Assembly (NCBI GenBank): GCA_950059285.1
Contig: CATLTV010000010.1
Coordinates: 1 to 52,599 of the forward strand
Length of the DNA: 52,599 bases
Direction of reading: 5' to 3'
Origin: an uncultured Pseudomonadota bacterium
Lineage (GTDB): Bacteria > Myxococcota_A > Bradymonadia > Bradymonadales > Bradymonadaceae
Part shown: one piece after another, positions 50,178 through 52,599 of the stretch
Layout of the letters: each line of letters begins with the position of its first letter
Numbering within the stretch: the stretch's first letter is position 1
Made by a program: the position numbers and the translations under genes
The notes under the pieces: model-generated
The model's input: only the letters and a program-made list of their open reading frames with translations
Told to the model about the DNA's origin: nothing
Database searches by the model: none

Positions 50178-51380
50178 ATGGGTGCAAAGTCTTATCCTGA
50201 GGTTACATTGACACAGTCCCTGGAGCAGACATTGCGACTGGGGCATCCATGGATTTATGCCGACGCGGTGCGCCATCGTAAGCACTCCCTGAAGGCGGGG
50301 GATGTGGTGGATGTGGTGGACAGGGACGGTGAGTTTGTTGGGCGAGGAGTGATTGATCCTGACAACCCTGTAAGGGTACGTGTGTGGACGCTGAACAAGG
50401 ATGTGGATGTGGACGACGAGTTGTTGCGCAGCAGGATCAAAGCTGCACGACGCAGGCGTCAGTATCCCGACGGGATGACCACAGGGTTCAGGTTGCTCAA
50501 TGGCGAGGGCGATCGTATTCCTGGTTTGGTGTGTGACATTTATGATGATGTGGCGGTGTTAAGGCCCGATGGATTGGCTGCGGAGAAGCGCTGGCTTGAG
50601 CCTGCACGTGACATCATCTCAAGGATGTTTTCGATCAAGCACTGGGTGATCAGGCGTTCGGCGATTCATTCAAGCAAGGAGCGTCCCGTATCGCAGTGGT
50701 GGGGAGAGGCGCGACCGCAAGGGAGCGTGGTTGAGTTTCTGGAGCATGGTCTTCGCTACGAGTGTGATGTGATCGAGGGCCAGAAGACAGGGTTTTTCCT
50801 GGATATGCGTGCCAATCGTGAGCGTGTGGGCAAGCTTGCAGCGGGCAAGCGAGTGTTGAATCTGTTTGGTTATACAGGTGGGTTTTCGCTTGCGAGCGCA
50901 GCGCAAGGCGCAGCGTTGACTACGACCGTGGATCTTGCAGCGCCCGCGATTGCTCAAGCAAAAAGGCACTTTGAACTCAATGGTTTATACCATCCTGGTC
51001 ATGAGTTTGTGGTCAGCGATGTGTTTGATTATCTTGAGCAATTTGATGAGCAGACTGCGCCCTTTGAGTTGGCAATTTGCGATCCGCCAAGTTTTGCTCA
51101 CAAGCGTCGTGACTTGCCACGCGCAAGTCAGGCGTACATCAGGTTGTTTGCCTCCCTGATGCGTGTGATGCCATCAGGGACGATGTTGGCGCTGGGGTCA
51201 TGTAGCAGTCATATTGGTCGCGATCTGTTCCTTGATTTGATCGCGCAGGCGGCCAGAGAGGCAGGTGTTCAGCTTGTGTTGGTGGGTGTGCATGGCGCGG
51301 ATCATGACCATACGTTTTTGCCAGGATTTCTGGAGGGAGATTATCTCCAGTGTGTGCTGGCGACATTGCACCGAGACTAG
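50178..51380 (+). CDS. RlmI-like 23S rRNA cytosine-C5 methyltransferase
   Basis: 400 residues. An N-terminal PUA RNA-binding domain (LGHPWIYADAVRH, then VGRGVIDPDNPVRVRV) precedes a Rossmann methyltransferase domain: GQKTGFFLDMRANRERVGKL, SAM motif VLNLFGYTGGFSLASAAQGA, and the catalytic-loop-like AICDPPSFAHKRRDL. Known RlmI methylates C1962 of 23S rRNA; the position here is inferred. ATG 50178 has the strong site AGGAGG. Confidence 0.9.
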   Translation: MGAKSYPEVTLTQSLEQTLRLGHPWIYADAVRHRKHSLKAGDVVDVVDRDGEFVGRGVIDPDNPVRVRVWTLNKDVDVDDELLRSRIKAARRRRQYPDGMTTGFRLLNGEGDRIPGLVCDIYDDVAVLRPDGLAAEKRWLEPARDIISRMFSIKHWVIRRSAIHSSKERPVSQWWGEARPQGSVVEFLEHGLRYECDVIEGQKTGFFLDMRANRERVGKLAAGKRVLNLFGYTGGFSLASAAQGAALTTTVDLAAPAIAQAKRHFELNGLYHPGHEFVVSDVFDYLEQFDEQTAPFELAICDPPSFAHKRRDLPRASQAYIRLFASLMRVMPSGTMLALGSCSSHIGRDLFLDLIAQAAREAGVQLVLVGVHGADHDHTFLPGFLEGDYLQCVLATLHRD

Positions 51381-51464
51381 TATAGTGTGCGCATAAAGTT
51401 GTTTATAGTGTGGGGTTTAAGTGCTCTACATGTGGGGTTTTGAATTTTGACATGGTGGAGATGA

Positions 51465-52406
51465 ATGAGTCAGATACAAGAGGACATGGAGCTATCTACA
51501 TTAGATGAGCGAAGTCAAATGACGACATCTTCTCCGAGCGTGGTGATTATCTCAGGGCTTAGTGGTTCTGGGAAGTCCACGGCGATGAGGTCGCTGGAGG
51601 ATCTCGGGTTCTTTTGCATTGATAACTTGCCTGTGCCATTGCTTCCAAGGGTTCTGGAGTTGACGGCGACAGGCGAGGAGAGATCCTATGCGTTTGTGGT
51701 GGATACAAGGGAGCGTCGTTTTTTGCATGACGCGGGCAAGATCATCGAGGAGCTTCGTCAGAGCGGCGTGGATGTACAGGTTGTATTCCTTGAGGCAAGT
51801 GACACGATCTTGATGCAGCGCTACAGCGAGACGCGTCGTCGGCATCCTCTGAGTGGAGAGGGCACGGTGCGAGATGGGATTGAGGCAGAGCGAGAGCTTC
51901 TTGAGCCCTTGAAGGAGCTTGCGGATGTGTTGATCGATACGACCAAGCACACTGTGCACACGCTCAAAGCCTTGATTCAGGAGCTTGTCAGTGAGGTGAG
52001 CGAGCCCACGCTAACGTTGACGATTCTGAGCTTTGGCTTCAAGTATGGGATTCCCACGGAGTGTGATCTGATTCAGGACGTGAGGTTCTTGCCAAACCCC
52101 TATTTTGTGGAAGGTTTGCGCAGTCGCACGGGGCTTGAGCGTGATGTCTCTGATTATGTGCTCGGGTTTGATGTGGCGCGAGACTATCTTGATAAGTTGC
52201 TTGATTTAATGGACTTTACGTTTCCTCTGTACAAGCGTGAAGGGAAGACCTACCTCACGCTTGGCATTGGATGCACGGGGGGCAAGCACCGATCCGTGGC
52301 GATTGGTGAGGAGATGGCCAGGAGGCTGCGCTCCCGTGGGTTGCGTGTGAACGTGCGTCACAGAGACAGGTTGAGGACGGTGAACATCAAGCAAGATGAG
52401 AGTTAG
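51465..52406 (+). CDS. rapZ: RNase adapter / nucleotide-binding protein RapZ (YvcJ family)
   Basis: 313 residues. Walker A GLSGSGKS is at residues 31-38, followed by ALEDLGF-like MRSLEDLGFFCIDNLPVPLL, LSFGFKYGIPTECDLIQDVR and the C-terminal signature GIGCTGGKHRSVAI. RapZ guides RNase E to small RNAs controlling glucosamine-6-phosphate synthase in enterobacteria; in other phyla it is a GTP/ATP-binding protein of less clear role. There is an extra N-terminal stretch of about 24 residues compared with most members. GGTGGAGATGA precedes the ATG. No PTS genes are adjacent in view. Confidence 0.95.
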   Translation: MSQIQEDMELSTLDERSQMTTSSPSVVIISGLSGSGKSTAMRSLEDLGFFCIDNLPVPLLPRVLELTATGEERSYAFVVDTRERRFLHDAGKIIEELRQSGVDVQVVFLEASDTILMQRYSETRRRHPLSGEGTVRDGIEAERELLEPLKELADVLIDTTKHTVHTLKALIQELVSEVSEPTLTLTILSFGFKYGIPTECDLIQDVRFLPNPYFVEGLRSRTGLERDVSDYVLGFDVARDYLDKLLDLMDFTFPLYKREGKTYLTLGIGCTGGKHRSVAIGEEMARRLRSRGLRVNVRHRDRLRTVNIKQDES

Positions 52407-52417
52407 CACGTCTTTCA

Positions 52418-52599
52418 TTATTGACATGTATCAGGGGCGGGGAGGGCGCTGATGGTGAGCGTCTGAATTGTGCGTGGCGAGAGCTTTGCCAGCGTGGAGA
52501 GCGCCGACAGCAGCTCATCTTGTGTGCTCTCGGGTTGAGGTGCCAGCGTAAATGTGGGGCAGAGGTTGGGGCGTGATGTAGCCGCCGTGAATATCTCTT
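52418..52599 (-). CDS. 3' end of an unrecognised gene (cut by window)
   Basis: Sixty codons are open to the window edge on the minus strand and end at a TAA (52420-52418). The visible residues are Pro/Thr/Leu/Ala-rich (LLSALSTLAKLSPRTIQTLT). Codon choice looks like the rest of the window and the other two minus frames carry a stop or an implausible product. No family recognised. It converges on rapZ with 11 bases between stops. Confidence 0.55.
   Translation of the reverse strand, partial: EIFTAATSRPNLCPTFTLAPQPESTQDELLSALSTLAKLSPRTIQTLTISALPAPDTCQ

Noticed and set aside
1-52599. CRISPR array, prophage, tRNA or rRNA genes
   Set aside because: No regularly spaced short repeats, no phage structural genes, and no cloverleaf-like T-loop pattern that I could support.

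Overview
The window looks like a chromosomal segment of a Gram-negative, predatory or social-type deltaproteobacterium, either Myxococcota-like or of the Bradymonadales kind. This is inference. It rests on two large Ser/Thr kinases plus two PP2C phosphatases, a sigma factor translationally coupled to a zinc-finger/kinase fusion, many lipoproteins with Asp-Met-rich linkers, Cys-rich and RCC1 lipoproteins, and type III secretion parts. Most genes are near 50-58% GC by sampled lines. The RCC1 gene at 18.8-20.7 kb is clearly lower (33-40% in sampled lines). I saw no tRNA, rRNA, CRISPR array or prophage.

Layout. 0-5.7 kb (minus): a kinase/pseudo-cyclase/AAA/TPR protein, then cheB and cheR (cut by the window edge). 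6-10.6 kb: a small membrane protein, a von-Willebrand-like lipoprotein, a diacylglycerol-kinase-like enzyme and an unknown protein. 10.7-15.4 kb: a glutathione-S-transferase/TetR fusion regulator, a DUF1254/DUF1214 lipoprotein and a Baeyer-Villiger monooxygenase. 15.4-18 kb: RdgB and two tandem barrel-like lipoproteins, the second followed by a 160-bp palindromic MITE. 18.2-26.2 kb: a paralogue remnant, a low-GC RCC1 lipoprotein, a Cys-rich lipoprotein, a second MITE copy, an EI24/CysZ-like membrane protein and a ceramidase-like lipoprotein. 26.4-28.6 kb: a probable sctP-sctQ pair of type III secretion genes. 28.8-32.9 kb: sigma factor plus zinc-finger/kinase receptor. 33-40.6 kb: a small lipoprotein, a WGR/leucine-rich protein, a degenerate secretion-ATPase-like protein with a PEGA lipoprotein, an ASH-domain lipoprotein and a metallophosphoesterase. 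40.9-41.4 kb: ribosomal proteins L33 and S18. 41.6-45.4 kb: two tandem VWA lipoproteins sharing a 1,042-bp identical tract. 45.5-52.6 kb: glycosyltransferase, two PP2C phosphatases, DUF1015 protein, RlmI-like methyltransferase, RapZ and the 3' end of an unrecognised gene.

Themes. Signalling by Ser/Thr phosphorylation is dense (two kinases, two phosphatases). Cell-surface lipoproteins dominate and evolve by tandem duplication and local gene conversion. Many genes end in unusually long, perfectly matched hairpins (arms up to 35 bp). One hairpin of the same kind lies inside a coding sequence. The most novel items are the MITE family, whose insertion is proven by an empty site in the same window, the in-gene 35-bp-arm hairpin, the GST-TetR fusion with candidate operators, and a candidate internal start in sctQ.
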